Assembly (NCBI RefSeq): GCF_019884725.1
Contig: NZ_CP082322.1
Span: 2,170,001-2,234,000, forward strand
DNA length: 64,000 bases
DNA from: Leucobacter tenebrionis
GTDB taxonomy: Bacteria; Actinomycetota; Actinomycetes; Actinomycetales; Microbacteriaceae
Direction: 5' to 3'
Shown piece by piece: positions 1-7,429 of the stretch; positions within the stretch are counted from its first letter, which is position 1, and each line of letters begins with the position of its first letter. A model generated the notes under the pieces. The model did not search any database, had not been told where the DNA came from, and saw nothing but the letters and a program-made list of their open reading frames with translations. Made by a program: the position numbers and the translations under genes.

Positions 1-50
1 CAGGTAGGCTAGCTGCAGGCTATTAGAACGCCAACGGCGGGGAGGCAGTG

Positions 51-473
51 ATGAAGGGCAAGATCGCATTCGTTCTCGGCGCGGCAGTCGGCTATGTGCT
101 GGGCAGTCGGGCCGGCCGTGAGCGTTATGAGCAGATCAAGAACGGCGCGCAGACGCTCTGGCACACAGCCCCTGTGCAGCGCGGTGTCGGTGCGGTGCGC
201 GACGTCGCGCAGACCCGCGTCGATGATCTCAAGGCGTCCGCTGTCCGGGCGGGCAAGAACGCGATGGCGGCGTTCCTGCACGACGACGGCGCCGACAAGA
301 GCGCGGGCGGCACCGCACGGAGGGGCGCATCCTCCGGCACGGCCAAGCCCGCGTCAGGCAGCGGCTCGCGGAGCGAAAGCGCGAGCTCCACGACCGCAAA
401 GCAGAGCAGCGGTTCCTCTTCCGCGAAGCAGGGGGATTCGAATGCTGCCTCGAATGCCGGCGGTGACGCATGA
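51..473 (+). CDS. YtxH-like membrane-anchored protein
   Basis: A 140-residue protein. One N-terminal hydrophobic, glycine-rich segment (about residues 4-20, with GAAVGYVLGSRAG) is followed by a basic/amphipathic stretch containing GRERYEQI, then a Ser/Ala/Gly-rich low-complexity tail from about residue 95. This matches the YtxH/DUF-type general stress membrane protein pattern common in actinobacteria. I chose the ATG because GGGGAGG lies five bases upstream; a GTG directly before it is possible. It overlaps the next gene by ATGA and forms a three-gene unit with a holin-like protein and a DUF3618-like protein, so a role in envelope maintenance or stress is likely but not shown. Confidence 0.75.
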   Translation: MKGKIAFVLGAAVGYVLGSRAGRERYEQIKNGAQTLWHTAPVQRGVGAVRDVAQTRVDDLKASAVRAGKNAMAAFLHDDGADKSAGGTARRGASSGTAKPASGSGSRSESASSTTAKQSSGSSSAKQGDSNAASNAGGDA

Positions 474-934
474 GCCGTAGGAAAGATCAGGCCGGCACTT
501 TCGAGCTGCTGACGCGTCTGCCGCAGCAGATCGTCTCGCTCGCGAAGATCGAGTACGAGAACGCCAAGCGTGAGATCGTCTCGAAGGCGAAGAAGGCTGG
601 TATCGGAGCCGGCGCGATCGTCATCGCGCTCTTCTTCCTGTTCTTCATGCTCGAAGCACTCGTGATCGCGGCGATCGCCGCTCTGGCGCTCGTCTGGCCG
701 TGGTGGCTCGCCGCGCTCGTCGTGGCGGCAGCGCTGCTCGTGCTCGCCGCCCTTGCGATCCTCGCGGGTATCGCGCTCATCAAGCGCGGCAACCCCGTGC
801 CCGAGGAGACCCTGGAGCGCGTCGGAGACGACATCTCGGCGATCGGAGAGGTGCGGATCAATGCCGAGACCCCGACATCGCGCCCCTCGGGTTCGCAGAT
901 GCCGCGCGTCGGCGAGGAAGGGAACTGGCGATGA
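470..934 (+). CDS. phage holin family protein (DUF1469-type membrane protein)
   Basis: A 154-residue protein resembling the actinobacterial holin superfamily III / DUF1469 family. The N-terminal amphipathic part (LLTRLPQQIVSLAKIEYENA) precedes two strongly hydrophobic helices, about residues 45-75 and 78-105, then a polar C-terminus. Despite the family name these chromosomal proteins are not known lysis genes; they are small inner-membrane proteins usually found beside YtxH and DUF3618 genes, exactly as here. It starts within the upstream stop codon (ATGA) and ends in ATGA with the downstream gene, indicating translational coupling of all three. Confidence 0.8.
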   Translation: MSRRKDQAGTFELLTRLPQQIVSLAKIEYENAKREIVSKAKKAGIGAGAIVIALFFLFFMLEALVIAAIAALALVWPWWLAALVVAAALLVLAALAILAGIALIKRGNPVPEETLERVGDDISAIGEVRINAETPTSRPSGSQMPRVGEEGNWR

Positions 935-1191
935 ACGTGCACGAGAAGCAGCGGGGTGTGGCCGAGGCGGCGCAGGCGCGCGCAGAACTCTACGAGACGC
1001 TCGCGCTCCTGAAGGACCGCCTCAACTACGCTCAGCGCGTCGACGATGCCATCGACGATTTCAAGCACCGTGCGGCCGAGCAGAAGCGGCGCAACCCGCT
1101 CGCCTTCGCGGCCGGCGTGGCCGGCGCCGCCGCCATCGTCGGTCTGGGCGTCTGGACCGTGACCAGTGCTGTGATCAAGCGTTTCCAGTAG
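931..1191 (+). CDS. DUF3618-like small membrane protein
   Basis: An 86-residue protein with a charged N-terminal helix (AQARAELYETLALLKDRLNY, the ARAEL-type start typical of DUF3618) and one C-terminal membrane helix (AFAAGVAGAAAIVGLGVW) followed by a short basic tail. GGCGAGGAAGGG lies upstream of the ATG, and the start overlaps the previous stop. It closes the YtxH-holin-DUF3618 operon. Function is unknown; the charged helix could form coiled-coil contacts with the partner proteins (inference). Confidence 0.75.
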   Translation: MNVHEKQRGVAEAAQARAELYETLALLKDRLNYAQRVDDAIDDFKHRAAEQKRRNPLAFAAGVAGAAAIVGLGVWTVTSAVIKRFQ

Positions 1192-1374
1192 CATCTGCGG
1201 GCTCGGATCGCAGGTCACATTTGAGTTTCGTTCCTCGGGCCGTCGGGCCTCGTTTTGCTTCCTGAGTAAACGCGGAGTAAGAATAGGACAGATGGTTTTC
1301 CATCGCCGCCATACTGAGGGTTTGTTCGCAACTGATCGTATGGCTTTTGTATTGGTGTCGAGTGAGTGGGGTGT
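1192..1374 (+). promoter_or_regulatory. intergenic leader of the hemD-like gene
   Basis: This gap is clearly more AT-rich than its surroundings, especially from 1255 to 1365. It contains a small perfect hairpin GATGGTTTTCCATC (1291-1304) and a TATGGC hexamer at 1339-1344 that could serve as a -10 element. No exact promoter can be fixed by eye. Confidence 0.3.
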
Positions 1375-2166
1375 ATGTCGGTAGAGGCGAAACCGCTCAG
1401 CGGCCTGCGGGTGCTCGTCCCGAGGGGCGGGACCTGGGGAGACCTTGTCTCAAAGGCGCTGCGTGAGCAGGGAGCCCACACGGTGATCGCGCCGCTCGTC
1501 GACTTCGCTCACACGCGTGAAGAAGAGAAGCTGGTCCAAGCGCTCAAGACCCTCGAAGAGGGCGGCTTCGACTGGATGACGGCCACCAGCTCAACAGTGG
1601 CCGACGTGCTGCAGCACCACAACGCGGTGATCCCCCCGGAGACCAAGATCGCGGTCGTCGGCGAGGCCACCGCCGTCGCCTTCCGCGACGCGGGCTACCA
1701 CATCACGCGTACGCCCCAGCGCGAGAACAGTACCCACGCGCTGCTCGAGGAGTGGTCGGAGATCGATACCGACGAGGTGCTCCGAGTGCTCACGCTTCGC
1801 TCCGATGTCGCTATCCCGGTGCTCACCCAGGGGCTCATCGAACGCGGTCACGATGTCACGCAGGTGCTCGCCTTCCGCACGGTCGGGGTACCGGCCTCGG
1901 TGCACATCCGCGAGGACATCGAATCCGGGCGCATCAACGCGATACTCGTGGCTTCGGCCAGGATCGCCGAAGAGGTCGCCGCCCAGTTCCCCGAGATTCC
2001 GAAGAGCACCATCGTGCCCTGCGTGGGCGTGAACACCATCGAGACCGCAGCGGCCCTCGGTCTGCCGTCGGAGGCCGATGATCCGTCGCATCCGCTCTAC
2101 GAGAAGAAGCGCGCTCTGATCGAAAGCGTCGAGTCGGTGATCGAGCAGAGCGACATGCTCGACTGA
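1375..2166 (+). CDS. uroporphyrinogen-III synthase family protein
   Basis: A 263-residue protein with the HemD two-lobe pattern: an opening strand LRVLVPRGGTWGDL, then TATSSTVADVL, KIAVVGEATAVAFRDAGY, and in the second half VLTLRSDVAIPVLTQGL, NAILVASARIAEEVA and VPCVGVNTIETAAALGL. Family members cyclise hydroxymethylbilane to uroporphyrinogen III in tetrapyrrole synthesis. The gene stands alone here, without hemB, hemC or hemL beside it, so a stand-alone paralogue is possible and I leave the symbol empty. The ATG was preferred over an in-frame GTG nine bases upstream by similarity of the N-terminus. A strong hairpin follows the stop codon. Confidence 0.75.
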   Translation: MSVEAKPLSGLRVLVPRGGTWGDLVSKALREQGAHTVIAPLVDFAHTREEEKLVQALKTLEEGGFDWMTATSSTVADVLQHHNAVIPPETKIAVVGEATAVAFRDAGYHITRTPQRENSTHALLEEWSEIDTDEVLRVLTLRSDVAIPVLTQGLIERGHDVTQVLAFRTVGVPASVHIREDIESGRINAILVASARIAEEVAAQFPEIPKSTIVPCVGVNTIETAAALGLPSEADDPSHPLYEKKRALIESVESVIEQSDMLD

Positions 2167-2190
2167 ACGAGTCGAACCGCTGAAAGACTG

Positions 2191-2234
2191 AACGGCGGAG
2201 GCGGTTCTCCCATCGGAGAACCGCCTCCGCCGTT
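2191..2234. terminator. 20-bp perfect hairpin, bidirectional terminator
   Basis: The arms 2191-2210 and 2215-2234 are exact reverse complements (AACGGCGGAGGCGGTTCTCC and its complement) with a CATC loop. It lies between the convergent hemD-like and nitroreductase genes, 24 nt after one stop and 16 nt after the other, so it can terminate both transcripts. Confidence 0.9.
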
Positions 2235-2250
2235 GTCTCGGGCGACGGCC

Positions 2251-2826
2251 TCAGTCGCGCACGATCACGATCTCCTCGAGATCGAAACGGGTGCGGGGAG
2301 CGAGTTCGCGCTCGCGCAGCACCTCAGACAGCTGCTCGGGAGTGCCGATCGCGCCGATCGCGGTGATCGAGACCGGCACCAGGCGCTCGTCGAGGTCGAA
2401 CGCGGTGCGGATCGCCTCTCGGTCGAAGCCGCCCATCTGGTGCGTGTAGTAGCCGTCGGCGTGCGCCTGCACCGTGAAGTGGGCGACCGCCTGGCCGAGA
2501 TCGTACTCGGCCCAGGGGCGGGGCTTGCCCTCGGCGTCGGCTGTCTCGGCGATGTTGACGACGAGCGCCGCGGCCTTGACCGCCCATTCGCGGTTGAAAC
2601 CGACGAGTGTGCTCTCGATGCGGGCGTAGGTCTCGCTGCCGCGACGGGCGACGATGAAGCGCCACGGCTGCGTGTTGTTCGCGCTCGGCGCCCAGCGAGC
2701 CGCCTCGAACACGCTGCGCAGTGCACCCTCGGGGAAGGCGTGCTCGGCATCGAAGGCGCGGGGGCTCCAACGCCCGGCGAGGGCGTCGAGAACGGGGGCG
2801 GTGGTCTGGGCGATGCGCGAACTCAA
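2251..2826 (-). CDS. nitroreductase family protein
   Basis: A 191-residue FMN-dependent nitroreductase-like protein. Visible family motifs are the N-terminal RWSPRAF (about residues 19-25, phosphate-contacting arginines), SANNTQPWRF (about 48-57, flavin and active-site loop) and the central GQAVAHFTVQAHADGYYTHQMGG segment, where the GGFD part lines the dimer interface. Members reduce nitroaromatics, quinones or other acceptors using NAD(P)H. Length is typical for a compact family member. It is monocistronic and convergent with the hemD-like gene; no physiological substrate can be inferred from neighbours. Confidence 0.85.
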   Translation of the reverse strand: MSSRIAQTTAPVLDALAGRWSPRAFDAEHAFPEGALRSVFEAARWAPSANNTQPWRFIVARRGSETYARIESTLVGFNREWAVKAAALVVNIAETADAEGKPRPWAEYDLGQAVAHFTVQAHADGYYTHQMGGFDREAIRTAFDLDERLVPVSITAIGAIGTPEQLSEVLRERELAPRTRFDLEEIVIVRD

Positions 2827-3050
2827 GTGAGGCTCCTTTACGGGGTGATACGGCGGAGCCTCGGCGAAGACCCCGCATTCCGCCTCACCACAACGCGCGT
2901 TCCTCGACCTTTATTCCGTACCGCGAGCCGCGTTCTCCGCTGCCGTACCCGGGTGCGGATTCCGCATGAGGATCGCGGGCGTCGCGGGCGGGGGCGCGGC
3001 GGGTGTCCCAGGCGTCGCGGGGTTGCGGGATCGCGGGATCCGGGATCGCC

Positions 3051-3971
3051 TCAAGAACCGAGCAGCCAGGCGACGAGCGCGATCACGGGCAGCGACGCGA
3101 ACGTCGTGAGGAACACGGTGTCGCGGGTCGCGGTCTCGGCGCGTCGATAGGTGGCGGCGTAGTTGTAGACGTTCTGCGCGGTCGGCAGCGCGGCGATCGT
3201 GGTCGCGACGAACACCTCGTGCGGGTCGAGCCCGAAGGCCGTTGCCAGCAGCCAGGCGACGAGCGGCATGAGCAGCACCTTCAGCCCGCTGGCGGCGAAC
3301 ACCGCTGCCCGGCCCGTGCCCGGCTGCAGTGCGCGCTGCCCGCGCAGCGAGATCCCGAAGCTCAGCAGCACCATCGGGATGGCGGCGGCCCCCAGCATGT
3401 CGAGCGGCGCCATGATCAGCTGCGGGATCGACCAGCCCAGGAGCGCTACCACGAGGCCCGCGATCGATCCGATGATGATGGGGTTCGAGATCGCGCGCCC
3501 CAGGGCGACCAGGAACCCGCGCTGGTTGCCGCGCGTGCTCTCGAGGATGGCGAGGACCGCCGGTGCGAACACCACGAGCTGCACCAGGAGCAGCGGGGCC
3601 ACGTAGGCGGCATCACCGAGGATGTAGACGGCCACCGGCAGCCCGAGGTTGTTCGAGTTGACGTAGCCCGAGCACGTCGCGCCGAGCGTGGTGCTCGCCA
3701 GATCCCGCTTGAACCAGAGGCGCGACGCGGTGACGAAGACAGCGGCCACGATGATCGCGGCCGCGCTCGTCACCAGGATCACGGGCGAGAGCATCACCGA
3801 CGGGTCGCTCTGGCTCAGCACCGTGAACAGCAGCGCCGGGGTGGCGACGTAGAACGCCACGTTGTTGAGCACGCGCCGCTGATCCCCCTCGACCACGCGG
3901 AAGAGAGCGGTCAGATACCCGGCTCCGATCACCCCGAGGATCAGCGCGAAGCCCTGCAGCACCCCCAGCAT
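3051..3971 (-). CDS. AEC (auxin efflux carrier) family transporter
   Basis: A 306-residue polytopic membrane protein with roughly ten hydrophobic segments in two halves, as in AEC/BART permeases. Typical family pieces are the opening GFALILGVIGAGYLTALF and GYVNSNNLGLPVAVYILGD, the latter with the conserved Asn-Asn-Gly-Pro stretch in the fourth or fifth segment. Bacterial members move small carboxylates such as malate or malonate. Its ATG follows directly after the stop codon of the ThDP enzyme, so it is the third gene of the cyclase-ThDP-AEC operon and probably imports or exports the acid that pathway handles. Confidence 0.85.
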   Translation of the reverse strand: MLGVLQGFALILGVIGAGYLTALFRVVEGDQRRVLNNVAFYVATPALLFTVLSQSDPSVMLSPVILVTSAAAIIVAAVFVTASRLWFKRDLASTTLGATCSGYVNSNNLGLPVAVYILGDAAYVAPLLLVQLVVFAPAVLAILESTRGNQRGFLVALGRAISNPIIIGSIAGLVVALLGWSIPQLIMAPLDMLGAAAIPMVLLSFGISLRGQRALQPGTGRAAVFAASGLKVLLMPLVAWLLATAFGLDPHEVFVATTIAALPTAQNVYNYAATYRRAETATRDTVFLTTFASLPVIALVAWLLGS

Positions 3972-5801
3972 CTAGTGGCCCCGGAACGCCTCGGCCAGCC
4001 ACCACGCGCCCCCGTCGGAGGCGATGCGGGCGTCGAGCACGAGCGGACTCGTCGGACCCGACTCGAGCCATCGGCGCACGGCTTCGAGATCGCCGGCCTC
4101 CCGCACCGTCGCACCCTGCGCGCCGAAACCGCGGGCGATGCTCGCGATGTCGACGCTGGGAAAGGTGACGGCGCCCAGATCCGGGGCGACGAAGTCCGGG
4201 TCGTCGCTCACTCCGAAGTGGTGGACCTCGGCTCCGTACGCGTCGTCGTTGTAGACCACGACGAGCAGGGGCAGCTCGAGCCGCACCGCGGTCTCGAGCT
4301 CGGCGATGCCCATGAGCAGCCCGCCGTCGCCCGTGCCGAGCACCGGCAGCCGGTCGGGCCGCGCGAGTGCCGCGCCGATCGCGGTGGAGAGGCCCAGCCC
4401 GATCGACTGGAAGGCCTGAGTGAAGCAGAAGCCGAACTCGTCGGGCACGTCGAGGTAGGCCGAGGGGTAGCCCATGAAGTTGCCCGAGTCGACCGAGACG
4501 ATGCGCTCGGCCGGGAGCAGGCGGTTCAGCTCCCGACTGAGCACGCGCGGGTCGATGCGGGTCTCGGCGGCGCTGTTCTCGGCGGCGCCTCTCGCGGGGC
4601 CGCCGAGGTCGGGCGGATCGAGCGGCACATCGCTCCATCGGCTCTCGGCCGCGATGCGAGCTGCGACCTCGGGGGTGCGGTAGCGGGGTTCGGGATCGTG
4701 ACCGAACCGCGTGAGCTCCTCGAGCACCGCGGTGGCGGTGGACGCCGCGTCGCCCAGCACGCCGAGGTCGATCGGACGCTGCGCCCCGAGTGCCGACGCC
4801 TCGAGGTCGATCTGCGCGACCCGGGTATCCGGGCCGATCAGGCGCCCGTGCCGCATGGTCCACATGTTGAGCGCGCACCCCGCACCGATGATGAGGTCGG
4901 CCCGCGAGATCAGCTCGGCGGAGAGAGGCGACGAGAAGCCTCCCGAGATGCCCAGGTCGAACGGGTCGCCCGCGAACAGCCCCTTCGCCACAGCCGACGT
5001 GGCGAGCAGCGCGCCGGCCGCCGAGGCGAGCGCCCGCAGTTCGGGGCCGGCCCCGCGCGCGCCGCGCCCGGCGACGATGACCGGCCGCTCCGAGGTGGAG
5101 ATCAGCCGGGCGAGCGCCGTCACGGCGTCGGCGTCGGCCCGCGGAGGTACGGGTCTCGGCGGCGGGGCGAGCGTGTCGAGGGCGCGCAGCGCATCGGCGG
5201 GCGCCGGCTGCGCCTGCACGTCGAGGGGCAGGTTCAGCACCACGGTGCGCCGTTCGTCGCGCGCCGCGCGGAAGGCCCGCACCACGTCGACGAGTGCGCT
5301 CGCCGCCGAGTGCACCCGGTGCGAGTCAGCGAGCACCGAGCGCGCGAGCCCCGGCTGATCCATCGAGAAGTTCGAACCGACCGAGGCCCCCGAGGCCTCG
5401 GCCGCCAGCACGATCACGGGGGTGCGGCTCTTCGCGGCCTCGCCGATCCCGGTCGCCGCATTGGTGAGGCCGCAGCCCTGATGCACGGAGACCAGCGCGA
5501 CCGTGCCCGACATGCGCGCGAACGCGTCGGCCATGGTGGCCGCGCCGCCCTCGTGCCTCGTGGCGGTGAACGGCACACCCGCCTCCCGCAGCGCGTTGGT
5601 CACCGCGAAGTTGCCGGAACCGACCACTCCGAAGCAGTGTCCCGCGCCCAGTCGGGCGAGCGCCCGGCCGACGAGGTCGGCGACGGTGAGACGTGAGGGC
5701 GAGAGATCGGCGCCGGCGGGCTCGGGCGCTGCCGCGTCGGATCCCGCCGCGTCGGATGCCGCCGGGTCGGGCGCATCCGGCTCCGGTGCTGCGGGCCGCA
5801 T
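3972..5801 (-). CDS. thiamine diphosphate-dependent enzyme (acetolactate synthase / benzoylformate decarboxylase type)
   Basis: A 609-residue three-domain ThDP enzyme. The N-terminal Pyr domain has the catalytic glutamate in TRHEGGAATMADAF (Glu84), the middle domain has RPVIVAGRGARGAG, and the C-terminal PP domain has the cofactor motif starting GDGGLLMGIAELETA and ending YNDDAYG. The first 35 residues are an extra Ala/Pro/Asp-rich stretch. The family includes acetolactate synthase, benzoylformate decarboxylase and related 2-oxo acid decarboxylases; nothing here shows the FAD-binding or regulatory-subunit context of true ALS. The start overlaps the stop of the cyclase gene by one base (TGATG), so the two enzymes are coupled and probably act on successive intermediates. 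Confidence 0.85.
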   Translation of the reverse strand: MRPAAPEPDAPDPAASDAAGSDAAAPEPAGADLSPSRLTVADLVGRALARLGAGHCFGVVGSGNFAVTNALREAGVPFTATRHEGGAATMADAFARMSGTVALVSVHQGCGLTNAATGIGEAAKSRTPVIVLAAEASGASVGSNFSMDQPGLARSVLADSHRVHSAASALVDVVRAFRAARDERRTVVLNLPLDVQAQPAPADALRALDTLAPPPRPVPPRADADAVTALARLISTSERPVIVAGRGARGAGPELRALASAAGALLATSAVAKGLFAGDPFDLGISGGFSSPLSAELISRADLIIGAGCALNMWTMRHGRLIGPDTRVAQIDLEASALGAQRPIDLGVLGDAASTATAVLEELTRFGHDPEPRYRTPEVAARIAAESRWSDVPLDPPDLGGPARGAAENSAAETRIDPRVLSRELNRLLPAERIVSVDSGNFMGYPSAYLDVPDEFGFCFTQAFQSIGLGLSTAIGAALARPDRLPVLGTGDGGLLMGIAELETAVRLELPLLVVVYNDDAYGAEVHHFGVSDDPDFVAPDLGAVTFPSVDIASIARGFGAQGATVREAGDLEAVRRWLESGPTSPLVLDARIASDGGAWWLAEAFRGH

Positions 5802-6574
5802 CAAGCCTCCACGAGGGCGTACACGCGGGCGGGGCTGCCCGTGCCGCCCACGATGGGCAGCGGCGCGACCACGATCGCCGCGCCCTTCGGCGGCAGCAGC
5901 GACAGGTTCTGCAGCGAGGTGATGCCGTACTTGTCGGCGCCGAGCAGGTGGTAGTGCACGGGGAACGGCGGATCGAGCTCGGCGCCGCGACCCGCGTCGA
6001 TGCCGACGGTCTCGACGCCGACCCCCGAGATCTCGGGGCGCTCGGCCAGCCACGCGGCGCACTCGGCCGTGAATCCCGGCGTGTGAGAGCCCGTTTCGTC
6101 GGCGTTCAGGAACGCCTCCTGCGAATCGGAGAAGCGATCCCACCCCGTGCGCAGCAGCAGCCAGGTGCCGCGCTCGAACGCGCCGTGCTCGGCCTCCCAC
6201 GCCTCGATGTGGTGCACGTCGAGCAGGAAGTCGTTGTCGGCCTGCGCCTCGGCCGAGAAGTCGAGCACGGCGGCGGGCCCGAAGAGGCGGGCGGGAGGGA
6301 TCTCGGAGACGTCGTGCCCGTCGCGGCCGCTGATCCAGTGGATCGGCGCGTCGATGTGGGTGCCGATGTGCTCACCGGTGTGGATGTTCGCGTGCTTCCA
6401 GAACGGGCCGGGTTCGTCGTACGCGCTCACCGTCTCGAGCGAGAAGTCGATGAGGTTCGCGAAGGGCTCGGGCAGGCGCAGCGTGGGCGTCGAGGCCTGC
6501 AGCTTGTTCGTGAGATCGACCACTCGTAGTGATCCCGAGCCGATGGCGCCGAGCAGTTCTGGAATAAGGGACAT
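5801..6574 (-). CDS. cyclase family protein (metal-dependent amidohydrolase of the kynurenine formamidase/isatin hydrolase type)
   Basis: A 257-residue protein of the 'putative cyclase' family. The metal motif HxGTHxDxPxH is present as HTGEHIGTHIDAPIH (residues 65-79), and GVGVETVGIDAG is a further conserved block. Characterised relatives are KynB (formylkynurenine hydrolysis) and isatin hydrolase (opening of isatin to isatinate), both Mn/Zn enzymes. The chosen ATG has AGGAGG four bases upstream; a longer in-frame reading starting 26 codons earlier lacks a ribosome site. It is first in the operon with the ThDP enzyme and AEC permease, and a TetR gene precedes it on the same strand. Confidence 0.87.
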   Translation of the reverse strand: MSLIPELLGAIGSGSLRVVDLTNKLQASTPTLRLPEPFANLIDFSLETVSAYDEPGPFWKHANIHTGEHIGTHIDAPIHWISGRDGHDVSEIPPARLFGPAAVLDFSAEAQADNDFLLDVHHIEAWEAEHGAFERGTWLLLRTGWDRFSDSQEAFLNADETGSHTPGFTAECAAWLAERPEISGVGVETVGIDAGRGAELDPPFPVHYHLLGADKYGITSLQNLSLLPPKGAAIVVAPLPIVGGTGSPARVYALVEA

Positions 6575-6660
6575 GGATCCTCCTCGTCGAGCGTGCGCTC
6601 CCAGCGTATCGTTGCGCGGCGGCGCGGAGCGGGAGTCGCGGCCGCGCAGCACCGGGCCCG

Positions 6661-7335
6661 CTACTCCGATTCGGCGCTCGCCGCCGCGCGGAGGCCCGAG
6701 ACGAGCGCGCGGAGGCCGAACTCGAAGGCGGCGGTCGCGGGAGACTGTCCCTGCTCGGCGGAGTGCCGGCGCGCGGCCCGCTCCGCGGCCTCGAGCGTCG
6801 GAGCGTGTGAGGCGCCGTCGGACGGCCGGAGGTTGTCGTCGGGGGCGAGCGCGTCGAGCGCCGAGCCGATGATGAAGGATTCGACGGCGACGATGGCGGG
6901 CACGATGCGGTGCTCGGGATAGCCGTCCCGGCGGAACGCCTGGGCGATGCGGTCGTAGTCGGCGATCGACTCGGGCTCGCCGTCGACCGGCAGCGTCGCG
7001 AGCGCGGCGATGATGCCGGGGTGCCTGCCGAGGGTTTCCCGGTAGCTCCGCGCCCAGGGCAGGATCGCCTCGTGCCAGGGGAGGTCGCCGAAGCCGGGGT
7101 CGCCGACGCGGAGCGTGAGCTGCCCGCGCATGCCCGCGACGAGGTCGTCCTTGTTCGAGAAGTAGTGATGGAGGGCCGACGGGCGCACGCCGAGGGCGCG
7201 CGCGAGGGCCGCGAGGGTGAAGTCGCCTCCGCGCTCATCGGCGAGCGCGAACGCGGCCTCGAGGATCCGGTCGCGCGAGAGGATCGCGGCGCGCGGGCGG
7301 CCGGCCGGGCGTCGTGCGTCGGGTTCGGGGGACAT
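6661..7335 (-). CDS. TetR/AcrR family transcriptional regulator
   Basis: A 224-residue regulator. The N-terminal helix-turn-helix spans about residues 20-66, with LAALARALGVRPSALHHYF as the recognition unit and NKDDLVAGM closing it; the remainder is a helical ligand-binding domain with a C-terminal extension. It lies between the cyclase operon (same strand, 86 nt gap) and the divergent amidohydrolase-antiporter pair, so it probably controls one or both in response to a pathway metabolite (inference). The 94-nt divergent gap holds a possible operator. Confidence 0.88.
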   Translation of the reverse strand: MSPEPDARRPAGRPRAAILSRDRILEAAFALADERGGDFTLAALARALGVRPSALHHYFSNKDDLVAGMRGQLTLRVGDPGFGDLPWHEAILPWARSYRETLGRHPGIIAALATLPVDGEPESIADYDRIAQAFRRDGYPEHRIVPAIVAVESFIIGSALDALAPDDNLRPSDGASHAPTLEAAERAARRHSAEQGQSPATAAFEFGLRALVSGLRAAASAESE

Positions 7336-7362
7336 GGGCCTTCCGGTGAGGTGTTGCGACCG

Positions 7363-7383
7363 TAATTGAATGCGCGTAAATTA
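7363..7383. promoter_or_regulatory. possible TetR operator in divergent gap
   Basis: TAATT and AATTA form a short dyad separated by 11 nt in the AT-rich centre of the 94-nt gap between the TetR gene and the amidohydrolase gene. Position suits autoregulation, but the dyad is short. Confidence 0.3.
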
Positions 7384-7429
7384 ACACTGGTTCTTCGGGC
7401 GGACGCCGAAGGGGAGAGGGATCGCGCCA

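Noticed and set aside
470-934. Holin-like gene as evidence of a prophage
   Set aside because: The family is a chromosomal actinobacterial membrane protein normally found with YtxH and DUF3618; no endolysin, integrase or structural phage genes are nearby.
3003-5696. An 897-codon plus-strand open frame across the ThDP and AEC genes
   Set aside because: Its product is low-complexity Arg/His/Glu-rich without domains, while the minus-strand genes have clear catalytic motifs and coupled starts and stops.
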